Shown here: positions 7,555 to 14,245 of the stretch, piece after piece | Position numbering within the stretch: position 1 is the first letter of the stretch | Layout of the letters: each line of letters begins with the position of its first letter | NCBI GenBank assembly: GCA_964370845.1 | Contig: CAYJLB010000046.1 | Coordinates: 1 to 17,203, forward strand | Direction: 5' to 3' | Source of the DNA: CAYJLB01 sp964370845 | GTDB taxonomy: Bacteria; Bacillota; Clostridia; Oscillospirales; Ruminococcaceae | Length of the DNA: 17,203 nt | Notes under the pieces: generated by a model | The model's input: the letters and a program-made list of their open reading frames with translations, nothing else | What the model was told of the DNA's origin: nothing | Database searches by the model: none | Translations under genes and position numbers: made by a program

Positions 7555-8436
7555 CTATTCGTTTTGATAAGCAAAACACTTTATTTCTTCGGTGTTTTTT
7601 TCAATATTATATGAATATTTATCATAATCAGTAATTAAAATACCTGTGTAAATCATATCTATCAAAGCAATTTGTGTGCAACGAGAAAAGATTGCATTTC
7701 CATACAAATACTGCTCATTTCCTGTGCATAATATTACATCTGCATACTTATTTATCATAGACTTTTCAATGTTTGAAATAGAAATTGTGGTAGCTCCAAC
7801 TTTTTTTGCTGTGTAAAGTGCATCGACGGTGATAGTTGAAAAACCAGTGTAAGAAATTCCTATTGCAACATCATTTTCACTTAAATTTTTAGCAGAAATT
7901 TTTTGTAAATATGGGTCGGAATAATAAATAACATTAAATCCCATGTAAGTGAGTTTTGTCTTTAAATCATCGGCAACACAAGTTGAATTTTCCACAGCGA
8001 AAATTGCAATTTTGTCAGCTTTAATAATACTTTCAATAGCTTTTATCAATTCATAAGAGGATAAATTTTTAAGCATATCCTCTAAATGTTTTATGTGAGT
8101 AGTAATTACTTTTGCAGGAGTATCAACCAATTTATCTTGTGGTGAAATCGCAAAAGACAATACTTTTGTAAGTTCGGTTTTGCTTTCTTTTTTCAACTTT
8201 TCAGAAGTCAGTATTTTCTTCAAATCCTTAAACCCTTTTAAGCCAAAAGCATTTGCGAAACGAATAATTGTGGGTTGGCTTACACCTGCTTTTTCAGCTA
8301 AATCTTCAATGGTAGCGTCAAAAATTTCAAAATCCTCGGACAAAATGGTATCAGCAACCTTTTTTTCCGAATTCCTTAAAGAATTATATTTTTTTCTAAT
8401 GTCAAATACAAATGAATTTTCCATAAAAATGCTCAT
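7555..8436 (-). CDS. RpiR/MurR-family transcriptional regulator (HTH plus SIS domain)
   Basis: The 293-residue protein has an N-terminal RpiR-type HTH at about 15-80: LRNSEKKVADTIL, TIEDLAEKAGVSQPTIIRFA, then GLKGFKDLKK. A C-terminal SIS domain spans about 125-270. SIS domains normally bind phosphosugars. Here the first SIS loop reads FAVENSTCVADDLKTKL rather than the common G-x-G-S pattern, and the second reads SYTGFST, so the ligand may not be a normal sugar phosphate. It lies immediately upstream of the AEP operon on the same strand, making it the best candidate for its regulator, with AEP or phosphonoacetaldehyde as possible effector (inference). The start is uncertain: AAGGGGA nearly touches the ATG at 8436, so the second ATG at 8424, 13 nt beyond it, may be used. 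Confidence 0.92.
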   Translation of the reverse strand: MSIFMENSFVFDIRKKYNSLRNSEKKVADTILSEDFEIFDATIEDLAEKAGVSQPTIIRFANAFGLKGFKDLKKILTSEKLKKESKTELTKVLSFAISPQDKLVDTPAKVITTHIKHLEDMLKNLSSYELIKAIESIIKADKIAIFAVENSTCVADDLKTKLTYMGFNVIYYSDPYLQKISAKNLSENDVAIGISYTGFSTITVDALYTAKKVGATTISISNIEKSMINKYADVILCTGNEQYLYGNAIFSRCTQIALIDMIYTGILITDYDKYSYNIEKNTEEIKCFAYQNE

Positions 8437-8455
8437 TCCCCTTCACCATAGCGAT

Positions 8456-8472
8456 TTGTAACTTTTCTACAA
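8456..8472. promoter_or_regulatory. Putative regulator operator, copy 2 (upstream of RpiR-type gene)
   Basis: TTGTA-ACTTTTC-TACAA is an inverted repeat with perfect 5-base arms and a 7-base spacer. It starts 20 bases before the upstream start codon of the regulator gene, where it could block its transcription. It shares 14 of 17 bases with the site at 7536-7552. Function is inferred from repetition and position. Confidence 0.55.
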
Positions 8473-8587
8473 TAATAAGTTTTTTATGTTTTTGAAAGTT
8501 TAATTTTTATTTAATATTTTATTAATATTTGCAACTTTTAAAAAACTTTTTTTCTAACAATTATATTTTAACATTAAACTATAGTGT

Positions 8588-8625
8588 TTGACATCAATTG
8601 TAAGGCAAATCTACATTAAATGTAG
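8588..8625 (+). promoter_or_regulatory. Promoter-like element with palindrome, target unknown
   Basis: A perfect -35 hexamer TTGACA (8588-8593) is followed after 18 bases by TACATT (8612-8617, 4/6 for a -10). The -10 lies inside the palindrome CTACATT-A-AATGTAG (8611-8625). The next + gene begins more than 320 bases downstream, so this could serve a small RNA or a long leader, or be a relic. Confidence 0.3.
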
Positions 8626-8721
8626 GTAAAGTGAATTAGGGATAATCTTAATTTACTATCAAAACTTTATAAGAGGAAGTCTACTTTTTTCATAAAAGCT
8701 TTTGAGTTCTAAAAAAGTCAT
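8616..8721 (-). pseudogene. Possible N-terminal remnant of a regulator gene, frameshifted
   Basis: An ATG at 8721-8719 follows AAAGG at about 10 nt spacing on the minus strand and opens a 20-codon frame ending in TGA (8661-8659): MTFLELKSFYEK, then SRLPLIKF. A one-base shift at the T run before the TGA continues it as DSKLRL and 8 more residues to a TAA at 8618-8616. The combined LPLIKF-DSKLRL resembles the start of sensing domains in some AraC-type regulators. The remnant is too short to be sure; a tiny peptide or chance is possible. Confidence 0.3.
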
Positions 8722-8887
8722 ATTTTCACAACCTTTCTTTTGATGTTGATTTTATTACGATAAAAATTTTAACTAAAAGCAATAAAAATGCAATTTCTAC
8801 GGAATAATTTGAAACAGAAAATGACTTGGAAGTTCTAAATTTGACGAGTTAAGAAAATTTTCTTTAATTACAAAATCAATATTAATA

Positions 8888-8916
8888 TGGACTTTAGTAG
8901 CAATTTAAAGTATAAT
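8888..8916 (+). promoter_or_regulatory. Promoter of the LytTR response regulator / kinase operon
   Basis: TGGACT (8888-8893, 4/6) lies 17 bases before a perfect TATAAT (8911-8916). The predicted transcript starts about 20 bases before the ATG at 8946, just ahead of GGAGG (8937-8941). An upstream pair, TTGACG (8841-8846) and TTTAAT (8863-8868), is a second option. Confidence 0.6.
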
Positions 8917-8945
8917 GATATTACTATTAATTTTGGGGAGGAAAG

Positions 8946-9659
8946 ATGGAAATTAAGATAGGGATTTGCGATGACGAACAAATTCAAATAGATAACGTAA
9001 AAAAACTTGTACGCAATTGGGCGGACGAGTCTAATTTTTGTGTAAAAATTCAAGAGTTTTTAAGTGGAGAAAGTTTTATTTTTCATTATGAAGATGATAA
9101 AAATTTTGATATACTCCTACTTGATATAGAAATGGGCGAAATTAACGGAGTAGAGCTTGCAAAAAAAATTCGCCTTGAAAACGAAAATGTGCAGATAGTT
9201 TTTATAACAGGATTTGCCGATTTTATGGCAGAAGGTTACGAAGTTTCGGCTTTGCATTATTTGATGAAGCCAGTAAGTTATGATAAATTGTCAGAAGTTT
9301 TGAAAAAGGCAGTTTCATTGCTAAATAAGCAAGAAAAATACATTCTACTAGATAATATAAAAGTAAATCCTGCTGAAATTATGTTTGTGGAAGCCTTTGC
9401 CCATAACTGTCAAGTAACAATGCTTAGTGAAGAAAAAATTAAAATAGCAAGAAAAATTTCCAGTCTTGAGAGTGAGTTAAATGACGAGAAATTGGGTTTT
9501 ATACGCTGTCACCGCTCTTATCTAGTAGGAATTCGCCATATTAAAAAGATAAGTAAAACAGAAATCATACTTGACAATAACAGTGTAATTCCATTATCAA
9601 GACGTTTGTACACCGAAGTGAATAAAGCCTTTATATCCTATTTTAGGGGGAGTAACTAA
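8946..9659 (+). CDS. LytTR-family response regulator (AgrA/VirR type)
   Basis: The 237-residue protein has a receiver domain (about 1-125) and a LytTR DNA-binding domain (about 140-235). Receiver residues are the acidic pair Asp9/Asp10 in GICDDEQ, phosphoacceptor Asp60 in ILLLDIEM, Thr90 in FITGFADF and Lys110 in YLMKPVSY. The LytTR part shows FVEAFAHNCQV, then FIRCHRSYLVGIRHIKKI and IPLSRRLYTEV, the usual conserved blocks. LytTR proteins bind pairs of direct repeats one or two helical turns apart; such a pair lies at 10337-10372 before the exporter genes. GGAGG is 4 nt before the ATG. The TAA stop shares its last base with the kinase ATG (TAATG), so the two are translationally coupled. Confidence 0.95.
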   Translation: MEIKIGICDDEQIQIDNVKKLVRNWADESNFCVKIQEFLSGESFIFHYEDDKNFDILLLDIEMGEINGVELAKKIRLENENVQIVFITGFADFMAEGYEVSALHYLMKPVSYDKLSEVLKKAVSLLNKQEKYILLDNIKVNPAEIMFVEAFAHNCQVTMLSEEKIKIARKISSLESELNDEKLGFIRCHRSYLVGIRHIKKISKTEIILDNNSVIPLSRRLYTEVNKAFISYFRGSN

Positions 9660-10330
9660 TGAATTTATTTGACTTTTTGTTTGGAAGAATTATAGATAAA
9701 AGAATATCTGCGTATCAAAATGACCTTATCACAAAACATTGTGCCGAGGTTGAGAATATTTATCGAAAAATGCGAGGATGGAGGCACGATTATCATAACC
9801 ATATTCAAACACTGCTCGCTTTAACTGGTGAAAATGATGTAAAAGTTAATAATTATCTACTAAAATTAAATGATGACCTTACAACGGTTGACACTGTAAT
9901 TAAAACAGGAAATGTGATGGTAGATGCTATTTTAAACAGCAAAATTTCCCTTGCTATGTCCAAAAATATTACTATTAACGTAAAGGCAAATGTCCCTAAA
10001 GTGATAAAAATATCTGAAATTGACCTTTGTGTAATCATAGGAAATCTAATGGACAATGCCATGGAAGCTTCATTTAAAATTGATGAAGAAAACAAACGTG
10101 TAATCAGAATTTTCATAGGTGTACTCAAAAATCAGTTATATATTTCAGTTTCAAATGCTGTATGTGGCGAAGTGAGGAAAGAGGGGAAAATCTATTTTTC
10201 CACAAAAGAAAAAGGAAATCACGGTTTCGGGCTTATGCGAATAGACAAAATTGTAGAAAAAAATAACGGTTTCGTCAATAGGCAAAATGAGGACGGATTT
10301 TTTGCAACGGAAGTTATGTTACCACTATAA
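9659..10330 (+). CDS. Soluble GHKL sensor histidine kinase, no sensor domain
   Basis: This 223-residue protein is an AgrC-like kinase core. The phosphoacceptor is His43 in WRHDYHNHIQTL. The ATP-binding part has the N-box NLMDNAMEAS with Asn129 and Asn133, and the G-box GNHGFGLMR (186-194). AgrC-type kinases normally carry five to seven N-terminal membrane helices and exceed 400 residues; this one has only about 40 non-membrane residues before the histidine, so it must be cytoplasmic and would get its signal from another protein. The start is fixed by the one-base overlap with the response-regulator stop and by GGGGGAG before the ATG. Residues 147-165 are encoded by the right copy of the 55-bp repeat; the gene itself is intact through this region. 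Confidence 0.92.
   Translation: MNLFDFLFGRIIDKRISAYQNDLITKHCAEVENIYRKMRGWRHDYHNHIQTLLALTGENDVKVNNYLLKLNDDLTTVDTVIKTGNVMVDAILNSKISLAMSKNITINVKANVPKVIKISEIDLCVIIGNLMDNAMEASFKIDEENKRVIRIFIGVLKNQLYISVSNAVCGEVRKEGKIYFSTKEKGNHGFGLMRIDKIVEKNNGFVNRQNEDGFFATEVMLPL
10097..10151 (+). repeat. Right copy of the 55-bp direct repeat, inside the GHKL kinase gene
   Basis: Pairs with 571-625 at 54 of 55 bases in the same orientation, 9,526 bp apart. Here it is ordinary in-frame coding sequence for a beta-strand segment of the ATPase domain (RVIRIFIGVLKNQLYISVS), so this is the ancestral copy and the other is the derived fragment. Confidence 0.9.
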
Positions 10331-10336
10331 TTTTTA

Positions 10337-10372
10337 CCATTCGTGCAAAAAAAGACGCCACTCGTGCAAAAA
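10337..10372 (+). promoter_or_regulatory. Putative LytTR (VirR/AgrA-like) binding site: two direct repeats 21 bp apart
   Basis: CCATTCGTGCAAAAA (10337-10351) and CCACTCGTGCAAAAA (10358-10372) differ at one base and repeat with a 21-bp period, two helical turns. LytTR regulators such as AgrA and VirR bind pairs of direct repeats with this spacing. The core resembles the clostridial VirR box (CCAGTTNTNCAC from memory). It begins 7 bases after the kinase stop and ends 2 bases before the candidate -35 of the exporter genes, the usual activating position. Confidence 0.72.
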
Positions 10373-10374
10373 CT

Positions 10375-10403
10375 TACACAAAACTTCTTTGATGTGCTAT
10401 CTT
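10375..10403 (+). promoter_or_regulatory. Candidate activator-dependent promoter of the ABC exporter operon
   Basis: TACACA (10375-10380, weak -35) lies 17 bases before TATCTT (10398-10403, 4/6), which has an upstream TGC that would make an extended -10. A poor -35 directly next to the paired repeats fits a promoter needing the response regulator. TTATAA at 10408 is an alternative -10. Confidence 0.45.
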
Positions 10404-10434
10404 TAGATTATAAATTAAAAAAGGAGTTGTTACT

Positions 10435-12276
10435 TTGGCAAAAAAACCAAGAGAGAAAACTAAATATTCTTTAGTAAGCAATGTAAAATTTGCGCTAAAT
10501 GGTATGTGGGAATATAATAAAGGGATTACTTTACTAATTTTTTTATACTCGCCATTTACTGTACTCACATCGATTTTAGCAATTTTTTTGTCCCAACAAG
10601 TGGTGAGTGCTGTTGAAATTAATGCTTTACCTACAGAATTACTCACAATAATCGGGACTATCACTCTACTTATAATTGTCGCAGGAATTATTACTGCAAT
10701 TTCTGCTATGACAATAGAATCCTATATGCTTCGCATTGATTTTTCTTTTAGCAATAAGGTTATTCAAACTTTTTTATCAAATGATTATCAGGTGAATGAG
10801 TCAGCAAAAGGCTTGGATAGATATACAAAAGCAAAAAATAACGTTGGCTCTGAAGATTGTCCAACAAGGCGAATTTCATTAGTTTTAGCTAAAATTTTTG
10901 CAAACTTTTTAGGGATAGGCTCTTATGCAACCTTGCTTTTTTTCTTAAATCCGATAATTGTTTTTGTTATAGCAATTACAACTTTAGGTACATTTTGGAT
11001 TTTAAAAAGAGATTCACAGTGGAGCTATAAAAACAAAGATAACTGGCAAAGTTTAACGCGAAAAACTGAATATGTGCAAGCAACAATGGGGGATTTTTCA
11101 AAAGCGAAAGACCTTAGAATTTACGGATTAGGCGAATGGTTTATCGACGTTTTTAAGGAAACTTTTTCGAGAAGAATGGGCTGGCGAAAGAAAGAGCTTA
11201 TTTATAATTTCAAGAATAACTTTTCCTGTGCACTTTTAGCTTTAGTGAGAGATGTAATTTCCTACGGACTTTTAGTTTACATTTTAATAGAACGAAATGC
11301 AACGGGAGCAGATTTTGTCTATTATTTTGGTTTAGTAGGTGGCTTTTCCACTTGGCTAAGTAGTATGGTTACTGATTTTACCGAACTTGTAAGGCATAAT
11401 GTTGGCTTTATTGAAATAAGAGAATTTTTAGATTTTCCTAATGAAACTAACCGTGGTGAAGGGATTGCTTTGCCTAAAGAAAGCTTTTCTTTTGAGTTCA
11501 AAAATGTGTACTTTAGATATGATGGAAGCGAAGTTGATACTATTAAAAACCTTAACTTTAAAATTAAAAAAGGTGAGAAAATTGCCTTAGTGGGTGTAAA
11601 TGGAGCAGGAAAAACTACCCTTGTTAAGTTAATTTGCGGTTTATATAAACCAAATAGCGGTGAAATTTTAATAGATGGAAATTCAATAAATAAGTACAAT
11701 ATTTTTGAATATTACAGCCTTTTTTCTGTAGTTTTTCAAGATATATTTATCTTGCCACAATCTATAAGAAATAATATTGTTGGCGGTGATTATAAAGACT
11801 TTGACAATGAAAAATTAGAAAAAGTCATTGAATTTTCTGGACTTAACGCTAAATTTAATAGCTTGCCAAATGGCTTAGATACTAATTTAGTAAAAACAGT
11901 CCACGAGGAAGCAGTGGAGTTTTCAGGGGGAGAAATGCAAAGGCTTGCCCTTGCAAGAGCATTGTACAAAGATGGAAAAGCACTTATTTTAGACGAGCCA
12001 ACAGCTGCTCTTGACCCAATTGCGGAGAGCAAAATTTATGAACGTTACAATGAAATGACAAAGGGACATACTTCAATTTTCATTTCTCACCGACTTGCAA
12101 GCACAAGGTTTTGCGACAGAATTTTTATGTTTGAAAAAGGAAAAATTATTGAGGAAGGCACGCACCAAAATCTTATGGAAAAAGGTGGAAAATACGCCAA
12201 AATGTTCGAAGTGCAAAGCCATTATTACAAAGAAAATGAAGAAAATGCTGTGGAGGTAGAAGATTATGAGTTTTAA
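10435..12276 (+). CDS. ABC exporter half-transporter 1 (membrane domain plus ATPase)
   Basis: The 613-residue protein has an exporter membrane domain (about 30-315, roughly six helices) followed by an ATPase domain (about 352-590). The ATPase has Walker A GVNGAGKT (387-394), Q-loop SVVFQD, signature FSGGEMQR (496-503), Walker B ALILDE with catalytic Glu521, and switch His552 in ISHRLAS, so its catalytic set is complete. The start is TTG at 10435, chosen because AAGGAG (10421-10426) lies 8 nt upstream; the first in-frame ATG is 22 codons later. It overlaps the next exporter gene by 11 bp, so the two probably form a heterodimer. The substrate is unknown: no leader peptide, peptidase domain or modification enzyme is present. 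The promoter context suggests control by the LytTR regulator. Confidence 0.93.
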   Translation: MAKKPREKTKYSLVSNVKFALNGMWEYNKGITLLIFLYSPFTVLTSILAIFLSQQVVSAVEINALPTELLTIIGTITLLIIVAGIITAISAMTIESYMLRIDFSFSNKVIQTFLSNDYQVNESAKGLDRYTKAKNNVGSEDCPTRRISLVLAKIFANFLGIGSYATLLFFLNPIIVFVIAITTLGTFWILKRDSQWSYKNKDNWQSLTRKTEYVQATMGDFSKAKDLRIYGLGEWFIDVFKETFSRRMGWRKKELIYNFKNNFSCALLALVRDVISYGLLVYILIERNATGADFVYYFGLVGGFSTWLSSMVTDFTELVRHNVGFIEIREFLDFPNETNRGEGIALPKESFSFEFKNVYFRYDGSEVDTIKNLNFKIKKGEKIALVGVNGAGKTTLVKLICGLYKPNSGEILIDGNSINKYNIFEYYSLFSVVFQDIFILPQSIRNNIVGGDYKDFDNEKLEKVIEFSGLNAKFNSLPNGLDTNLVKTVHEEAVEFSGGEMQRLALARALYKDGKALILDEPTAALDPIAESKIYERYNEMTKGHTSIFISHRLASTRFCDRIFMFEKGKIIEEGTHQNLMEKGGKYAKMFEVQSHYYKENEENAVEVEDYEF

Positions 12277-14134
12277 AGAGCGAATTGCTTTAACTGCACG
12301 AGGATACAAAGTAGTAAATCAGCTTGTACCGCGGCTAATGCCTTCAATTATTGTTTCAACTGCGCTTAGTTCCTTGCTTCCATTTATAAATATTTTTATG
12401 TCAGCAAGAATTATAACTGCAATTTCTTTAAGTGAGGATTTTAATCATATATTATTCCTTGCAATTTTAACAGCAGTTTTAAATGTTGTTATAAGCTTAA
12501 TTAACTCCGCTTTGCAAAGGTGGCAAGAATACAATGAAACGAAATTTTGGAATTTAGTACAAAAGCCTATAAAAGATAAAATTCAAACTATAGATTATGA
12601 ATTAATCGAAGACTCAAATGTGCATTTTGAGGTTGAATATATAGAAAATATATCCTATTCAATGGGTGGAGGACTTCCACGATTATTTTTCGGTGGAAAG
12701 ATAGCTATAAAGGGATTGTTCCAAGTGATTTTTTCCATTTCACTCCTTGCAAGTGTATTCACAAGCTTCCACAGCAAAGATGCGGGCGTGTTTGAGTTTT
12801 TGTTTTCCCCCCTTTCAGCTGTTATTATGGCAATTATTTTAGTAGGAAACATTGCTTTTATTATGCTTTGCGAAATGGTTGCAATGAAAAAAATGATTAA
12901 AATTAATTCTGATTGGTCAGAAACAAATCGAAAATACAGTCACTACACAACTTCATTTTTATCATATCAAGGCGGAAAGGATATGCACTTAAATGGTTTC
13001 AACAAGTCAATGAGTGCTGAATTTAGTCTTTTAGTGACCTTAATAGAAAAATCTTGCAATCTTTTATATGGTAGTTTTTGCAGAAAAAATATTAAAATCA
13101 AAATTTCAAATGCAATAACTTCCGCTATAATGTACGCTTTTGTGGGAATTAAGGCGCTATTTGGAGCTTTTGGTGTTGGTAATATTGTTCAGTATGTGGG
13201 CTGTTTAACCCAACTTAATAACGGTTTATCGGACTTAGTTTCTCAAGTAGCTTTGATTTTAGGAAATGCTGAAATACTAAAATCTTTGTTTGAATTTTTG
13301 GACAAACCAAATGCAAAATACCAAGGAACCCTTCCTGTTGAAAAGCGAGTTTTCTGTGACGTTCCTGATTATGATTATGACGTTGAATTCAAAAATGTAT
13401 CCTTTAAATATCCAGGAACAGATATTTTTGTCCTTAAAAATCTAAATTTGAAACTTGAAATAGGAAAAAAATTAGCTGTTGTTGGCATTAACGGAAGTGG
13501 AAAGACTACTATGATAAAGCTTTTGTGTAGGCTATATGACCCGACCGAGGGGGAAATCACTTTAAACGGAGTGAATATTCAAAAGTATGATTATGACGAA
13601 TATATGAGCATCTTTTCAGTAGTTTTCCAAGATTTCAAACTTTTTTCCTTTGGTTTAGGGCAAAATGTAGCTGGGGCAGTTGACTATGACGAAAAATTAG
13701 TTAAAAAAAGCCTTGAGGAAGCGGGTTTTGGCGATAGATTAAAAGAAATGCCTAAAGGTTTAGATACTTGTCTTTACAAAGATTTTGAAGAAGATGGAGT
13801 GGAAATTTCCGGTGGTGAGGCACAAAAAATAGCCCTTGCAAGGGCGTTATATAAGCGCGCTCCATTTATAATTTTAGATGAACCAACCGCTGCACTTGAC
13901 CCGTTAGCGGAATATGACATTTACTCAAAATTCAATGAAATAGTTGGAGATAAAACCACTGTGTACATTAGTCACAGACTATCAAGCTGTAAATTTTGCG
14001 ATGATATTATAGTTTTCGATGATGGAAAGATTGTACAAAGAGGTAACCACGATAAACTAATTGAAGACGAAAATGGAAAATATAATGAGCTATGGCTTTC
14101 TCAAGCCAAGTATTACAAAAAGAATAACGCTTAA
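12266..14134 (+). CDS. ABC exporter half-transporter 2 (membrane domain plus ATPase)
   Basis: The 622-residue partner of the previous gene. Its membrane domain covers about 25-335, with hydrophobic stretches near 28-50, 62-82, 150-166, 180-202 and 285-312. The ATPase domain covers about 370-605: Walker A GINGSGKT (407-414), Q-loop SVVFQD, signature ISGGEAQK (514-521), Walker B FIILDE with Glu539, and switch His570 in ISHRLSS. Both partners therefore look able to hydrolyse ATP, unlike many heterodimeric exporters with one degenerate site. The ATG lies within the end of the preceding gene (ATGAGTTTTAA, 11-bp overlap), and GGAGG lies upstream, so the two are coupled and expected in equal amounts. 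No clear terminator follows; readthrough into the glycosidase is possible. Confidence 0.93.
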   Translation: MSFKERIALTARGYKVVNQLVPRLMPSIIVSTALSSLLPFINIFMSARIITAISLSEDFNHILFLAILTAVLNVVISLINSALQRWQEYNETKFWNLVQKPIKDKIQTIDYELIEDSNVHFEVEYIENISYSMGGGLPRLFFGGKIAIKGLFQVIFSISLLASVFTSFHSKDAGVFEFLFSPLSAVIMAIILVGNIAFIMLCEMVAMKKMIKINSDWSETNRKYSHYTTSFLSYQGGKDMHLNGFNKSMSAEFSLLVTLIEKSCNLLYGSFCRKNIKIKISNAITSAIMYAFVGIKALFGAFGVGNIVQYVGCLTQLNNGLSDLVSQVALILGNAEILKSLFEFLDKPNAKYQGTLPVEKRVFCDVPDYDYDVEFKNVSFKYPGTDIFVLKNLNLKLEIGKKLAVVGINGSGKTTMIKLLCRLYDPTEGEITLNGVNIQKYDYDEYMSIFSVVFQDFKLFSFGLGQNVAGAVDYDEKLVKKSLEEAGFGDRLKEMPKGLDTCLYKDFEEDGVEISGGEAQKIALARALYKRAPFIILDEPTAALDPLAEYDIYSKFNEIVGDKTTVYISHRLSSCKFCDDIIVFDDGKIVQRGNHDKLIEDENGKYNELWLSQAKYYKKNNA

Positions 14135-14185
14135 TCGTATTTAGCAAAAAAAATTTCGAGAAACAAAATATCTAAATAATTTTTA

Positions 14186-14214
14186 TTGACTTATTTGTAT
14201 ACATATGATATACT
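14186..14214 (+). promoter_or_regulatory. Strong promoter of the GH2 glycosidase gene, with overlapping inverted repeat
   Basis: TTGACT (5/6) and TATACT (14209-14214, 5/6) are 17 bases apart, about 30 bases before the ATG. The -10 region lies in an inverted repeat, GTATA (14197-14201) and TATAC (14209-14213) around CATATGA, which could be an operator for a regulator not present here. There is no copy of the 21-bp-spaced repeats upstream of this gene. Confidence 0.72.
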
Positions 14215-14245
14215 ACTTTCAAAATAATTATTTGGAGGTTGTAAT

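Larger units (their letters stand above)
8437..8945. other. 509-bp divergent intergenic region, no intact gene seen
   Basis: Very AT-rich DNA between the regulator gene (leftwards) and the response-regulator gene (rightwards). It holds the candidate operator at 8456-8472, a TTGACA element with a palindrome at 8588-8625, and an RNA hairpin in which 8631-8640 (GTGAATTAGG) pairs with 8647-8656 (CTTAATTTAC) using two G-U pairs. It also contains a short frameshifted coding remnant (8616-8721, minus) and the promoter at 8888-8916. I see no tRNA and no ORF with convincing family features. The rpiR-type gene's own promoter could not be fixed; TTGCAA with AATAAA at 17-base spacing on the minus strand is a weak option. 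Confidence 0.6.

Noticed and set aside
8180..8461. 93-codon + strand frame opposite the RpiR-type gene start
   Set aside because: It mirrors the HTH region of a clear regulator, has low-complexity Ser/Phe/Lys composition and no credible start signal.
8765..8838. 16-codon + strand frame starting at an ATG near 8788
   Set aside because: There is no ribosome binding site and no recognisable features; expected by chance in AT-rich DNA.
10337..10372. Tandem repeats as the start of a CRISPR array
   Set aside because: There are only two units, with a 6-bp spacer and no cas genes; the 21-bp period fits a LytTR site better.
11322..11699. 125-codon open frame on the minus strand opposite the first exporter gene
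   Set aside because: It lies entirely over the conserved ATPase domain of the + strand gene, shows no family motifs and has no ribosome binding site pattern; it is an antisense shadow.
10435..14134. Exporter pair as a lantibiotic or peptide-maturation exporter
   Set aside because: There is no N-terminal peptidase domain on either protein, no double-glycine precursor and no modification enzymes, so the substrate is left open.
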